The position numbers and the translations under genes are program-made. 64,000 nt of DNA from Bradyrhizobium diazoefficiens. GTDB lineage: Bacteria > Pseudomonadota > Alphaproteobacteria > Rhizobiales > Xanthobacteraceae. How positions within the stretch are numbered: the stretch's first letter is position 1; the number at the start of each line of letters is the position of its first letter. Below are positions 18,091 to 28,074 of the stretch, piece after piece. Location of the stretch: assembly GCF_016599855.1 (NCBI RefSeq), contig NZ_CP067041.1:4774001-4838000 (forward strand), in the 5' to 3' direction. The notes beneath the pieces were generated by a model. The model did no database searches. It saw nothing but the letters and a program-made list of their open reading frames with translations, and was not told where the DNA came from.

Positions 18091-18938
18091 TCGACGGCAC
18101 ACCCTCAGCGGAGACACTGTCGGGATCATCGCCGTTCAACGAATCGATAACCCCCAGCAAATCTTCGAATCCGGAATGGCACGCGGCGCGGCCATACGAT
18201 CGGGGTTCTTGCCATCACGATGTGTTGGCTGCGCCGCATCACTATCTGCTTCAACCCGACAGCGCCGATCGGCAGGAGCCGTCGGAAGCCGGGGAAGACG
18301 GCATTGGTGACATCTCCCTCGTGGCGCCGCAGATGCTTCCGGCTCACCCGACCTTCGGATTGAGATGGCGACGACCAGCTCGATGGCCGAGTACCGACGC
18401 AAATCTGGTTCAATCCTGTTGTGCACCGCAATCACGATCTTTAGGGCCGGGTCGGGGGCGCGCCTTGGTCTCGATCTAGTACCGAGCCCTAGCGACGGCG
18501 CGCTTCCTCGGGAGGCTGCGAAGCAGCGCCGGCTCCTAATATGGCGGGCCACGGCTTGAACGTAGCCTCCCAAACATTCCGCGCGCAAGCGCCGTAAATA
18601 TGAGCGCTGCCCAACCGGAGGACACCGGAATGGCCTGTTCTGTTTGTTCTGCAGGCTACCATCGAGAACATGCCAGGCTGCAAAGCGGACCGCGGGTTTG
18701 CCGTATTGGCATGGAAGGCGCTCGCCCAGCAGGCGGCGAACGCTATCGAAGAGATGAGCCAGCTGTGATAAACTGCTTCAGGACCGCGCCTTGGTCGGCC
18801 GATGGCGGAAGATCAACCTCCCTTATTAGCGGCGTAGCCAGACGGTAGAGCCTAGCAATCGGCCTGTCTTTTCGGTTCAACGCTAATGGGAATAGCGGCT
18901 TCCAAGTCAATGGAAGCACGTCGAGCAAGACCTCTGGG
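18091..18938. other. Gene-free stretch after the IS remnants
   Basis: I find no gene that I can name here. Several frames are open on both strands, but none shows a protein family pattern or a good ribosome site. It is probably decayed DNA between the transposase scraps and the histidine kinase gene. Confidence 0.4.
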
Positions 18939-19004
18939 ATGGCGCTGGCCGCCGATAGCAGGCGGAAGGCCATAACGGCCGTGCTGTCCGCTGCAGCCCA
19001 TTCG

Positions 19005-20648
19005 ATGAGGTCATCATTGCTCTACAACTCTGTCCAAGTACCCTCTGAAATCATCCATAAATGGCAAGAGATTGTTGATGTGCTTGCCGAGATTATGCAC
19101 GTTCCCTCCGCTTTGATCATGCGAGTAGAGCCGCCCAACGTCAAAGTCTTCGTATCCAGCGAGTCCAAAGGGAACCCCTACGAAGCGGACGAGCTCGCAC
19201 CTCTCAACACGGGACTTTATTGCGAAACCGTGATGAAGACTTGTCAGCCTTTGCTTGTAAATGATGCCATTTGCGACGAGAAATGGAGATCAAACCCCGA
19301 TGTCAAGCTGGGGATGATTTCCTACCTCGGTGTACCGATCAGTTGGCCCGATGGCGAGGTATTCGGAACGATCTGTGTTCTCGACAATAAGAGGAACGAG
19401 TACAGCAAGCCTTACCTCAGGCTCTTGCTTCAGTTGCGCGACGCGGTGCAGCACGATTTGCGAAGGTTAGCGACGCAGCAGAGACAGCTCGAACAACGCG
19501 AGACGAAGATCCGGCGTCTGGTCGACGCCAACATCATCGGGATCTACATCTGGGAGTTCAACGGTCGACTCCTTGAGGCCAATGACATCTTCCTCCGCAT
19601 TGTGGGATACGATCGCGAGGATCTTATCTCGGGTCGCGTGCGCTGGACGGATCTTACGCCCCTGGACTGGCGCGATCGCACCGCACACGCCCACGAAGAA
19701 CTAAAGAGGACGGGTGTGGTGCACCCGTTCGAGAAGGAGTACCTTCGTAAGGATGGCAGCCGCGTGCCCGTGCTGATAGGCTCGGCGGCGTTCGACGAAC
19801 AGCGAGATCAGGGCGTCGCGTTCGTGCTCGATCTGACCGAGCGCAAGCGGGCGGAAGCCGAAGCCCGCGAAAGCGAGTGGCGCTATCGCGAAGCCCTGAT
19901 GGAGCTCGCGCATGCTAATCGGGTCACTACAATGGGACAACTGACGGCTTCGATTTCACATGAAATCAACCAGCCGATCGCGGCGGTTGTCTCCAACGCA
20001 GAGGCCGGGTTGAACTGGCTCGATGCTCAACGGCCAGATCTGGAGCGGGTCCGGCAGACGCTCGGTTGGATCATCAGCGATGGCATACGGGCCAGCGAGA
20101 TCATCGGTCGAATCCGGGCCCTTATCAAGAAGGCGCCTCCGCGGACGGAGGACCTAGAGATTAACGAGGCACTGCTCGAGGTCATAGCTCTGGCCCGTGA
20201 AGAAATGCTGAAGAACGGCGTCTCGGTGCGCACGCAACTCGCAGACAGCTTGCCGCTCGTTCGAGCAGATCGGGTCCAACTGCAACAAGTGGTTCTCAAC
20301 CTGATCATCAACGCCATCGAAGCGATGAGCGGCGTCAGTGAAGGAGCGCGTGAATTGATGATAGGCACTGGCAGAGATGCCTTGAATGGCGTGCTCGTCA
20401 GTCTGCGGGATTCGGGTCCGGGACTGGATCCAGCGAGGCTTGAGCACATCTTCGACGCATTCTACACAACCAAGTCCAGTGGCATGGGCATGGGATTAAC
20501 AATTTGCCGTTCGATTGTCGAAGCGCACGGTGGACGGATCTGGGCGAGCGCGAATGAACCTCGGGGCGCGGTTTTTCAATTCTTGCTGCCGCTAAAAGGA
20601 GGTGAGACCGTTTCCGCTGAAGATGACCGGCGAATGCCGGCGGTGTGA
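19005..20648 (+). CDS. GAF-PAS sensor histidine kinase, orphan
   Basis: About 547 residues, counting from an ATG near where homology starts; the frame is open back to 18939. The order is: GAF domain (IMHVPSALIMRVEP to LGVPISWPDGEVFGTICVLD), PAS domain (NIIGIYIWEFNGRLLEANDIFLRIVGYDREDL, ending FVLDLTERKRAE), then the kinase core. The phospho-accepting His is in SISHEINQPIA (about residue 319); the N box is QVVLNLIINAIEAM, the G boxes DSGPGLDP and GMGMGLTICRSIVEAHGG. There are no transmembrane segments, so it is cytoplasmic. No response regulator gene is adjacent; the neighbouring DNA is decayed, so its partner may have been lost or lie elsewhere. The ligand of the GAF/PAS part is unknown. Confidence 0.9.
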   Translation: MRSSLLYNSVQVPSEIIHKWQEIVDVLAEIMHVPSALIMRVEPPNVKVFVSSESKGNPYEADELAPLNTGLYCETVMKTCQPLLVNDAICDEKWRSNPDVKLGMISYLGVPISWPDGEVFGTICVLDNKRNEYSKPYLRLLLQLRDAVQHDLRRLATQQRQLEQRETKIRRLVDANIIGIYIWEFNGRLLEANDIFLRIVGYDREDLISGRVRWTDLTPLDWRDRTAHAHEELKRTGVVHPFEKEYLRKDGSRVPVLIGSAAFDEQRDQGVAFVLDLTERKRAEAEARESEWRYREALMELAHANRVTTMGQLTASISHEINQPIAAVVSNAEAGLNWLDAQRPDLERVRQTLGWIISDGIRASEIIGRIRALIKKAPPRTEDLEINEALLEVIALAREEMLKNGVSVRTQLADSLPLVRADRVQLQQVVLNLIINAIEAMSGVSEGARELMIGTGRDALNGVLVSLRDSGPGLDPARLEHIFDAFYTTKSSGMGMGLTICRSIVEAHGGRIWASANEPRGAVFQFLLPLKGGETVSAEDDRRMPAV

Positions 20649-21129
20649 GAGAGCGGGTACGGGCAGTGGACACGAAGCCCGTTCCCCGAGACGGCAATGT
20701 CCTTGCCGAGATCGGCGGGGTCTGCGCCAGAGTGGAATGGAGCTACCCAGGTTGGTTTGTAATTTAGACGTTTCAACCGGGTCCGTGGATTTTGCCCTTT
20801 GATGTCCACTCTGTCATAAAAGCGGGGCCAGTTGAGGAGCCGTTTTGGCCGCTCCCTCCCAGACTCACGTCCATCAATGTCGGGCTGCGCTAAAGCCCCT
20901 CTCGACAGGAACAGCAGGCTCGGAGCTACTCCATGCCGCGCGCAACCGCGCAGACAGTCTCACCAGCTTGCAAGGTCTCTGCTGATGTAGCATTGCGAAG
21001 GCGCAAACGTGGTTAGAGCGGCATGAGCTCCGCTTCTAACGATTGTCGACCTTTGCCGGGACCTTCAAGATCGCCAAATGCACCCAGCACCAGGACAGCC
21101 GCCGATGTGTACATCGCGATGACCGACTT
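20649..21129. other. Gene-free stretch
   Basis: Nothing recognisable downstream of the histidine kinase until the first transposase scrap. No convincing terminator hairpin was seen. Confidence 0.4.
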
Positions 21130-21395
21130 TCCCGTAACTTCTTTCAGATAGCCGACGGCGTGGATTGTGGGCACGGCTGTTGTTTGCTACGTCAGTTGCG
21201 AGAGTCAGCGGTCGGTCACCGAGGTGGAAGAACTGCAGTTTGTGCCAGCCGTGATGGATGCCGTGGTGCCGCCGCGCGCTGCTGGCCGAGATCTTGGCCA
21301 GGAGCGCAAAGCGACGCGCTGCAAGGCAAAGCTGGATGCCGGGATCATCAAGATCGAAGTCGATGGCATCACAACCCGTCGAGTGCCAAATTGAC
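21130..21395 (+). pseudogene. IS66 tnpA remnant
   Basis: The frame with VEELQFVPAVMDAVV, then ERKATRCKAKLDAGIIKIEVDGIT, is closely similar to the tail of the intact IS66 TnpA in this window (EEVQFVPAVVDAVM, ERKALRCKAKADSGIIEIEVDGIT). The helix-turn-helix part upstream is present only in shifted frames. The start and the later genes of the element are missing, so this is an old IS66 relic. Confidence 0.7.
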
Positions 21396-21474
21396 ATGGA
21401 GAAGCTCATTGCCGCATCCACGTCGATAAAGGTACCGCGGCCACAACCACCCACGCCGGTTCAGGATCTGGATC

Positions 21475-21660
21475 CCGGGTCAGGTCCGCCGCGTCACGGC
21501 TTCCATCCGTCGCGAGATGAAGCGTCGCGCGGCTGTCGAGCCTATCGTCCGCCACGTCATGACCGAGCACCGCATGAACCGCAATTATCTCAAGAGTCGC
21601 GGGGGGACCGCATCTCGCTTCATCTGGCCCTGCACCTTACAGCAGCTCCCGACGCTGAGC
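21475..21660 (+). pseudogene. IS5-type transposase C-terminal remnant
   Basis: The frame shows MKRRAAVEPIVRHVMTEHRMNRNYLKSRGG, corresponding to the conserved end of IS5-family transposases (usually RRRSAIEPVIGHLK and HRMGRNHL). The Glu of the DDE triad is in AAVEPI. It shifts frame after this and has no N-terminal part. It directly follows the IS66 scrap. Confidence 0.65.
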
Positions 21661-21780
21661 ACTTGCGCTTCAGCGCAGGATGTACGCGCGCGCGAGCTGT
21701 ACGTTGTAGGGATTACTGGCAAATAGTGCTTGAACTGACCGTAGCCGGCGCGCTTCAGGCATCAAAGTATTAGCGGCGTT

Positions 21781-22371
21781 TCATGGACGGGGGACGCTCG
21801 GTGGCGTGCGAGCTGAGAGGGTGGCAACATTGGCGCCCCCGCGCGTTCTAGCCGCTGTCTCGAAACTAAATTCCGCCGCGACCTTCAGGCACATTTTTCC
21901 GAGGCGTTTGTTGAGAGTGATAAGCTTGCATGTAAATGCGGTGAGTTCTGTCTCATCGAACTCTTCGAACACGAATCTCCTAATTGCGCTGAATTGTTCG
22001 GCGAGGCTCGCAAGGTGCTTACGAGCTTTGTCGGTCAGCGACATCCGGATCACCCGCGCGTCTGTGGGCGAGGGCACGCGGCGCAGGAGGTCTTTCTGCT
22101 CAAGAATCTTGGACTGGGTAGTCACAAACGATGGATCCACGTGGAGCAGTTTCGACACCACGTTGACCGGCACGCCAGCGTCCTGGTCGAAGTCCGAAAC
22201 GGCAATAAGGATCATCCACTGCGGACCGCTGACGCCAAGGGTCTTCCCCCACAACTGGCGGATCTCTTCCAGGTGACGATTGATGGACGAGATCTCCAGC
22301 GTGAGGTGCTTGGTTATGTCGAGATTTTCGATAGCGTGTTGACGCCTCACATCCTTCCTTGTCGCTGACAT
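21781..22371 (-). CDS. MarR-family transcriptional regulator
   Basis: About 196 residues. The winged helix is visible as VSGPQWMILIAVSDFDQD, VPVNVVSKLLHVDPSFVTTQSKILEQKDLL and the wing RRVPSPTDARVIRMSLTDKA. The N-terminal part is long and helical; the C-terminal 30 residues (after LKVAAEFSFE) are Ala/Arg/Pro-rich and may be non-native, because the end of the gene borders transposase scraps. I chose the ATG at 22371 since GGAAGG stands just before it. The likely target is unclear; the small exported protein upstream is transcribed in the same direction. Confidence 0.83.
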   Translation of the reverse strand: MSATRKDVRRQHAIENLDITKHLTLEISSINRHLEEIRQLWGKTLGVSGPQWMILIAVSDFDQDAGVPVNVVSKLLHVDPSFVTTQSKILEQKDLLRRVPSPTDARVIRMSLTDKARKHLASLAEQFSAIRRFVFEEFDETELTAFTCKLITLNKRLGKMCLKVAAEFSFETAARTRGGANVATLSARTPPSVPRP

Positions 22372-22526
22372 ACCTTCCCTTCCTCTTGCCGCGAACTTCA
22401 CTCTGTCTTGCCGACGTCACGGCTGGATTGCTGTCCATCGCTCCGCTTCGTCCCGTTCTGCAGCTGAGCCGGCCGCTGCTCTTGTGCCAAATCGCACTGA
22501 GTGGCAGGTAGGGAGCGCGACGCCCC

Positions 22527-22847
22527 CTAGTTGCGGCTGAGTGATGTACGTGCACGATGTGTTTTGAGTTTGACGTGAAGCACAGTCGCATAGGCCCTGT
22601 TTGCGCCATGGACGGGAGCTGTACCGGCTAGCTCCAGGCCCATTCTGCCTGCAGGCGTCAGGGCGCCTCCATTCAGGACATCGCGGTTCGGGTACTCTGC
22701 CGCAAACGTTGAGGGGTTCTGGATTGCCCACAGGGGAAGCTGCTCTGCGCCTGCAGAGGTCAAGGCGATCGTCGACAGTAGCGCAGCCGCGATCAGAGTT
22801 TTGAATTCAGACGCTGATCCAAGGCGGAGAACAGAAAGGCTGGACAT
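22527..22847 (-). CDS. Small exported protein, unknown
   Basis: About 106 residues. AGGAG stands 7 bases before the ATG at 22847. A signal peptide is clear (FKTLIAAALLSTIALTSAGA) with an N-region of 14 residues. The mature part contains NPSTFAAEYPNRDVLNGGALTPAGRMG, which suggests a small periplasmic protein. No cysteines. Family not recognised. It lies upstream of the MarR gene in the same orientation, 155 bases away. Confidence 0.6.
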   Translation of the reverse strand: MSSLSVLRLGSASEFKTLIAAALLSTIALTSAGAEQLPLWAIQNPSTFAAEYPNRDVLNGGALTPAGRMGLELAGTAPVHGANRAYATVLHVKLKTHRARTSLSRN

Positions 22848-22899
22848 CGGGACACTCCTCTTTTGGTTGAGCAACAATTCCGAGCGAGTGTATGAATCC

Positions 22900-23610
22900 G
22901 ATATCGGACCTTGAATGCGCGCGAATGTCAGTCATATGCTCGAACGTCTCAAACGAAGCCGATGTAAGATCCGTGTGGATTGGTCCTACCGAGCCTTCGC
23001 GATAATGCACTTGACCTTCGTTGCTCTTACGGAGCACCTGGCGCATCGATCAAGGTTCAGCAAAATCGGCGAAACTCCCTATCATCCGGTTGTCGCCTGA
23101 TCCACTTAGGCCGGTGCTATCCTAACTAGGACAGCCGTTCTGATAGATTAGAACAGTGGGAAATCTACGGGCGGCCGATCCACATTTGTTATGGCGACAG
23201 TTTGGTAAGCGGGAAAAAGTGGGCTGGTCGAGCCAATTTCATTTCGGAATTATTGAAGCCCGGAAGCATGAGGGGCTGCTGTCTCAGAACAGCGGCCCTT
23301 TGCGTTGCCACCCGCGAAGATAATCTCAGACATTTCACATTTGTTGGCGCGCTGGGCGCAGAGCAAAGAGTCGATGACGGTGCGCTGGGTGTATTCGCGT
23401 CGGCGCGCTCGCGGCCCCGGCGTCCCCATCTCTCTCCAGAGACGCTGGAGGCCGTCGCGGTCAGGACATTTACTTGATCCCTAGACTAAGTTTTCCGATG
23501 CCCTTCCCCAAGGGCAACCGATCGGCCCCGCCTCCTTCGCCCGCTGCGAGTTGGGGCCTCTTTTTAGATCGATCCCAACAGTGCGCGCATTTCGTTACAC
23601 CGCGAGGGGA
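22900..23610. other. Gene-free stretch with two short inverted repeats
   Basis: No gene is recognised over about 700 bases. Two adjacent palindromes are present: TCCTAACTAGGA (23120-23131) and GTTCT/AGAAC with an 8-base loop (23137-23154). They could be operators of a lost regulator. Confidence 0.4.
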
Positions 23611-23611
23611 A

Positions 23612-23932
23612 TTAGGTGGCTTTCGAAAGTATCCGCTTTTTCCCGAGCGGTTGGAAGTCCGGCAGAGAACGGACCGATCCTCCTACGATGATTATGAAAA
23701 GCGGGCCAGCGAGCGTCGAGAGAACGATGGCTCTCGGCAGGCTCAGACCTTCCATCGCAATCTTGCGATTGCGTAGGAGCCAAGGCAGCATCGCAAGCCC
23801 TGCGATCGCAAAGCGTATCGCGGCGATGTCGGTTGCGTGCAAACCGGCGGACACGCCGGCCCGCGAAAAGGCCATGTAGCCGCCCCAAATCGACGAGGCG
23901 AGCAGACCGAGCAAAAGCCCGCGCGCCTCCAA
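23612..23932 (-). pseudogene. DMT/EamA permease, N-terminal fragment
   Basis: Three hydrophobic segments of a drug/metabolite transporter are visible: GLLLGLLASSIWGGYMAFSRAG, then AIRFAIAGLAMLPWLL, and LSTLAGPLFIIIVGGS. Full proteins of the family have ten segments in about 300 residues; here only about 100 residues remain before the sequence diverges. There is no intact remainder downstream. It follows the broken peroxiredoxin gene in the same orientation. Confidence 0.65.
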
Positions 23933-24028
23933 TCGTTCCGTCGATGAAATCGGCTCCGCGGCACGAGTGCTCTCGGCCGTGATTGATGGGTTCGTCGTAA
24001 TGGTCGCGCTCCCATGCAGCGCCCGGTT

Positions 24029-24675
24029 TCAGACTGCACGCACCTTCTTGAGATCCTTCAGCACACCTATCGCGGCAGCTGGATCGAGGCGTTTGCGGTA
24101 GTCCGGGTCGACAAATGCCCGGGCGATACGCCCCCCTTGTACACGGCGGGCATCGGCAACGACCAAGCATCGTCACCATTACGCGCCGGCAAATCATGGC
24201 CAAACTTTCGGTACAGCTCGCGGAACTGAGGAGACAGCTCGAATCGTATCCCAAGCGCGTCCGCGAGATGACCTTTCGCGTCGCTCAATACGTCGAAGCC
24301 GAGCGAATTTTTTGCGGCCGTCGACGAGGTGTGATCGGGCCTTTCCGGCGAAACCGCGACGAGACGAGCGCCGAGCTCCTTGATCTCGGACAACCACGCC
24401 TGGTACGCACGGAGTTCGAGGTTGCAGTAAGGGCACCATCCGCCCCGATAGAACACGACTACCAACGGTCGGCCGGCGACTAGAGACGATAGATCCGTCT
24501 GCTCGCCTTTGTCGTTGGCGAGCACCGCCGCCGGAAATTAGGCGCCTTCCTTCAGCGAGCGGTCCGCGAGCGATCGCAAGGCCGCGTTGTCGTCGTCCAC
24601 CAGCTTCGCTACCTCCGGCCCTACTCGTTCGAGCCAAGAAGCTTTGAAAGTTTCGAGTTCCGTCTGCAAAGACAT
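24029..24675 (-). pseudogene. AhpC/TSA-type peroxiredoxin-like gene with one stop and one frameshift
   Basis: The ATG at 24675 has an ideal GGAGGAAT site. The N-terminus (MSLQTELETFKASWLERVG) runs to LADRSLKEGA, where a TAA stop falls in frame (24539-24541); the same frame then continues FPAAVLANDKGEQTDLSS and through the redox site FYRGGWCPYCNLELRAYQ. Near the end a G-run (about 24131-24136) shifts the frame; the proper end FVDPDYRKRLDP, then VLKDLKKVRAV, is found in the next frame. Only two lesions separate it from an intact gene, so it is recently broken, or expressed from an internal start. Sequencing error is a possible alternative for the homopolymer. Confidence 0.8.
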
Positions 24676-24852
24676 CTATTCCTCCCTGCGGAGCGCTGCG
24701 GGTTGAGAAGCGGTGCGCCTGCGACCGCCGAGCAGGCAGGTCATGCTGCGCTTGGCGCGTTCTTTCGACGTCGAGCAGCGTGCCATATGCTTTGAGTTGG
24801 ATAATTGCCGACCATTTCATAACATTAATACGTTTCACGCTTGGATAATCTC

Positions 24853-25764
24853 ATGGACCTTCTTTCTCCAATGAAAGCGTTCGTCCGCGTGGTCGAGGCC
24901 GGCAGCTTCACCGCCATTGCCAACGAGCAGAACACGACGCAGCCGACGATCAGCCGCCAGATCGCGGCGCTCGAAGACCATCTCGGCGCACGTCTTCTGA
25001 CGCGAACGACCCGAGTCCTGACCTTAACAGACGACGGACGCGCGTTCTACGAGCACGCTCTGCGCGCGCTCGAAGCCATCTCCGAAGCCGAAGGCGCCGT
25101 AGGTAGAAGGCGGGCGAAGCCATCGGGGACGCTTCGTCTGACCACTCCGGTAGTGTTCGGACGTCTTCACATCGTGCCGCGTCTCGCGAACTTCCTCGCC
25201 CGGAATCGCGAGTTGTCCATTGATTTGATGATGAGCGAAACGTTCACCGGTCTGATCGAACAAGGGCTCGATCTCGCTATCCGCGTCGGCGAGGTAGCGG
25301 ATCCCGGACTTGTGGCAAAACGGATCGGCATGGTACGGCGAATCACCATGGCGGCGCCTGCCTACCTCAAGAAGCGTCATGTTCCGAAGACACCCGATGA
25401 TCTGACCGATCATGATTGCATCGTCTACTCCCGACTTGCCACCGGCAACCGTTGGTTCTTCGAGGGACCGCGCGGACCGCTGACCGTCGAAGTCAAGGGA
25501 CGCTTCAGGGCTGACAACTCAGAGGGTGTGCGCGAGGCGGTGGTCAGCGGCCTCGGCATCGCCGTCATACCGGCCTTCGCCTTCGCCAATGAGGTCAAGA
25601 CCGGAGCAGTCACGGTGATCTTGAAGGACTTCGAACCAAAGCGACTTCCATTGAGCGCAGTCTACGCTTCCCGTCGCTTCGTCCCGCTCAAGGTCCGAGC
25701 GATCATCGACTATCTTTCGCACGAATTCGCCCTCGACCCGAGCCTGTCGATGCACATCGTCTAG
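24853..25764 (+). CDS. LysR-family transcriptional regulator
   Basis: About 303 residues starting from the ATG at 24853. The helix-turn-helix is PMKAFVRVVEAGSFTAIANEQ, then TQPTISRQIASLEDH-like (TQPTISRQIAALEDHLGARL). The effector domain follows (LRLTTPVVFGRLHIVPRLANF, RFRADNSEGVREAVVSGLGIAV). It is divergent from the peroxiredoxin-like pseudogene with about 180 bases between, as expected if it once controlled that gene, perhaps together with the permease. It resembles the 9.7 kb LysR protein in overall organisation. Confidence 0.92.
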   Translation: MDLLSPMKAFVRVVEAGSFTAIANEQNTTQPTISRQIAALEDHLGARLLTRTTRVLTLTDDGRAFYEHALRALEAISEAEGAVGRRRAKPSGTLRLTTPVVFGRLHIVPRLANFLARNRELSIDLMMSETFTGLIEQGLDLAIRVGEVADPGLVAKRIGMVRRITMAAPAYLKKRHVPKTPDDLTDHDCIVYSRLATGNRWFFEGPRGPLTVEVKGRFRADNSEGVREAVVSGLGIAVIPAFAFANEVKTGAVTVILKDFEPKRLPLSAVYASRRFVPLKVRAIIDYLSHEFALDPSLSMHIV

Positions 25765-26055
25765 GCCAGAGAACTCCTGGCATCATCCAAAAATCTTGAC
25801 GACAGTCTTGGCGAGGATCCCGGAGGGGTATGAACACTATTCGATCATGAAGACTATCCTAGAAAGCGGGCATGACGCGACTGCCGCACGAGCGTTGCGA
25901 TCCCGCAGAGGCGCCAAGGGAGAACGACTTGTCTGCGTTCACGCTTTACGAACTCGATAATGTCGACCGGAACTTTAAGAACCCTTTCGTCTGGCGGATA
26001 AGGTTTGCCCTGGCTTGGAGTATGAGAGTTGAGGAAAGGCGCGGGTTTATCCCAA

Positions 26056-26284
26056 TCAATCAATCGTCGACGCGTCGGGTCTTGTGAGCGCTACGGCGAT
26101 CTGCCGAATCAAGGGGGCCGCGAACAGAACGAGCGGAAGCATGAGCGTCCAGGATATCAACCACGAACCGAGCCAATGCAGAAGGAAAGATTCGTTCTCA
26201 ATATGGTTTGCGCTGGCGATGCCAGCCGCTAATCCACTGGTCAGACCTGATTGGATGGCGCCGAATACAAAATGGGAGTAACGT
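26056..26284 (-). pseudogene. DUF2798 membrane protein, lacking its start
   Basis: The frame reads FVFGAIQSGLTSGLAAGIAS, then HWLGSWLISWTLMLPLVLFAAPLIRQIAVAL. This is the two-helix pattern of DUF2798 proteins (two membrane segments, a WL-x-SW motif and a final PLIRQ). No start codon lies upstream before a stop, so about 10 N-terminal residues are lost. Function unknown. Confidence 0.55.
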
Positions 26285-26545
26285 CGCTAAATCGGCAGCA
26301 TCGATATAACCCTGATCAAGGCCGCCTTTTCACATCTCGCCCATTTCAATCAACGGGAGTCCGGTGACCAGCCAAAAAAGCCGGGGTCCAAAGACCTCCG
26401 GCCAGTTGGGGAGGAAATCAGTCGGTCCGTAGCAAGCTCCAGCGCCGGTAACTATGAGGTCGTAATCGCCCTTCGTTTTACTCGCACCGCCGCGTATCTT
26501 GCCCTGGTATAAGTGGCGCGAGGCGCCACTCCCAACTGCGCGAGC

Positions 26546-27538
26546 TCAGAACTTCACGGTCACACCGGAAAACACTGAAGATTCCGTACAGCTCCCTGCG
26601 GTCAGACCAATACACTGGGGTGCACGATTGTGGTCCAACCCAAATTTGTTTTGCCAATACCGGTATGCGACCCAGACATCCAGGAGATGCGAGTACTTTG
26701 CACCCCCCGCCGCCCTGCTCGCATCGAGTGTTAGGCGAATCGGCTCGCTGCTGAATTCGGTCACCCTGTTGAGCGTGCCAGGCGCAGAAGTGCCGGGTCC
26801 TTTGGGACCATACCACGCAGCGCGACCGCTGATCGACAGCGGCAGGTAGTCCGGTAGAAACCCGAGATCCATATAGTAGTTGGTCTCGACGGCCCAACTT
26901 CCACGAAAATCCAGACTTCCGTCGAGCGGTGCGGGAAGAAACGCACTATAGTTTACTTCCTTGAAGTACATTGGCGCGACATTGAAAAAGCCCTTGTAAG
27001 GCAGATCGAATGCGAATTGCAGACCGGCAAAGCCCACCAGCCTCGCCGGATCAAGCGCATTGTTTTCAACTTTGCCATCGGCGCCGACCTCAAGTGACAC
27101 GTTGTGCAATGGGCCGACGCTGAATGTACTGGTGTTAAACACTTGGTTGAACCCGATAGTGCTTCGAATGGAGCCTGCGAAGTCAAGGGCCCCAGCACAG
27201 CCTTTCCGACCGGTCGGCGAACATGGCGCTGCAGGATCGCTATGATCCGATTTGAAAAGGGCGAGGTTTGCGAAATTTGTCCCGTATGCCCATGCGTCGA
27301 AGTGAGTGAAAGCTACGACCTGCTTTGCAGTCGACCGGGCGAATCCGGGATCCGTTCCGTTTGGCATGTAGGCGTAGGTCAAGCGATCGTCGACAACCGT
27401 GAAGAATGGCACTGGGGGCACCGGCTTGACGGCTGCCTTGACCGGCGGATCGCTAACATCGGCGGCGCGGCCAAGATCGGCGTAACCGATTGCCGAGAAG
27501 ACGACGGCAAGAGCCAGGAGACGTGACGGAAACAGCAC
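26546..27538 (-). CDS. Putative outer-membrane beta-barrel protein
   Basis: About 330 residues, probably starting at a GTG (27538) before a signal peptide (LFPSRLLALAVVFSAIGYADLGRAA). After a Pro/Val-rich linker the protein has repeated amphipathic strands rich in aromatic residues, and ends in GVTVKF with the C-terminal Phe that marks outer-membrane barrels. Two Cys pairs (APCSPTGRKGCAG and PQCIGLTAGSCTE) may form disulfides in loops. The pattern is reminiscent of Tsx-like nucleoside channels; I do not assign a substrate. It stands near a 4-helix membrane protein and a LysR gene but shares no tight operon. Confidence 0.72.
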   Translation of the reverse strand: MLFPSRLLALAVVFSAIGYADLGRAADVSDPPVKAAVKPVPPVPFFTVVDDRLTYAYMPNGTDPGFARSTAKQVVAFTHFDAWAYGTNFANLALFKSDHSDPAAPCSPTGRKGCAGALDFAGSIRSTIGFNQVFNTSTFSVGPLHNVSLEVGADGKVENNALDPARLVGFAGLQFAFDLPYKGFFNVAPMYFKEVNYSAFLPAPLDGSLDFRGSWAVETNYYMDLGFLPDYLPLSISGRAAWYGPKGPGTSAPGTLNRVTEFSSEPIRLTLDASRAAGGAKYSHLLDVWVAYRYWQNKFGLDHNRAPQCIGLTAGSCTESSVFSGVTVKF

Positions 27539-27663
27539 TTCGAACCCTCCATGAGAGACGCTGAAAAGGAGACAAAAGTCTCGTAAGCCTTCATGGGAGT
27601 CCCCTCGAAGACAGCTTGGGTAATTGCACTCAGACAATTGCGATGCGTCCACATCGCTCGAAC

Positions 27664-28074
27664 TTAGTTAGGCCTCGCTGACCGAAGCCCGATCGTGGAA
27701 AAGGTCGCGGCAATTACGAAAAGGATCGGACCCGCGAGCGACGTAAGCGACGCCGGTACATAGCCGGGCATAACGATGAGCACTACGAAACCCAGATCCA
27801 CCACCCCGACGACGATCAGATTGATCCAATATCCGATCCGGTCGTTGCGCCAGTTGAGTGCCAAAGCGAGGACGATTGCGAGCACGGCAAACACTGCTAA
27901 ATTCCAAGCGGCCTGCTCCATGCGTGCGTACGCAAGACCGGACGGTATCGTAGCGGCGAGCGCGTGGATTCCCCAGGAAGCGAGAAGGTGCAACACCCCC
28001 CAGATTACGTAGAGAGCCGCACCGATCCGGGCGCAGATGTTCTTTTGGACGCTCGCATGCGCAAGCACGCTCAT
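27664..28074 (-). CDS. Four-helix membrane protein, unknown
   Basis: A 136-residue product with four hydrophobic segments: IGAALYVIWGVLHLLASWGIH, AAWNLAVFAVLAIVLALAL, IGYWINLIVVGVVDLGFVVL and LAGPILFVIAATFSTIGL. GAGGGGA stands 7 bases before the ATG. It is probably a small integral inner-membrane protein. No motif gives its function. It lies upstream of the barrel protein in the same direction, 125 bases away, and divergent from a LysR gene. Confidence 0.75.
   Translation of the reverse strand: MSVLAHASVQKNICARIGAALYVIWGVLHLLASWGIHALAATIPSGLAYARMEQAAWNLAVFAVLAIVLALALNWRNDRIGYWINLIVVGVVDLGFVVLIVMPGYVPASLTSLAGPILFVIAATFSTIGLRSARPN

Noticed and set aside
18126..18588. Leftward frames with ALKIVIAVHNRIEPDLRRYS and similar
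   Set aside because: No consistent family pattern in any frame; probably antisense or decayed sequence.
26330..26545. Leftward open frame with GDYDLIVTGAGACYGPTDFL, then PNWPEVFGPRLFWLVTGL
   Set aside because: It has no start codon and begins inside the barrel-protein gene in another frame; I could not match it to a family, so I leave it unassigned.
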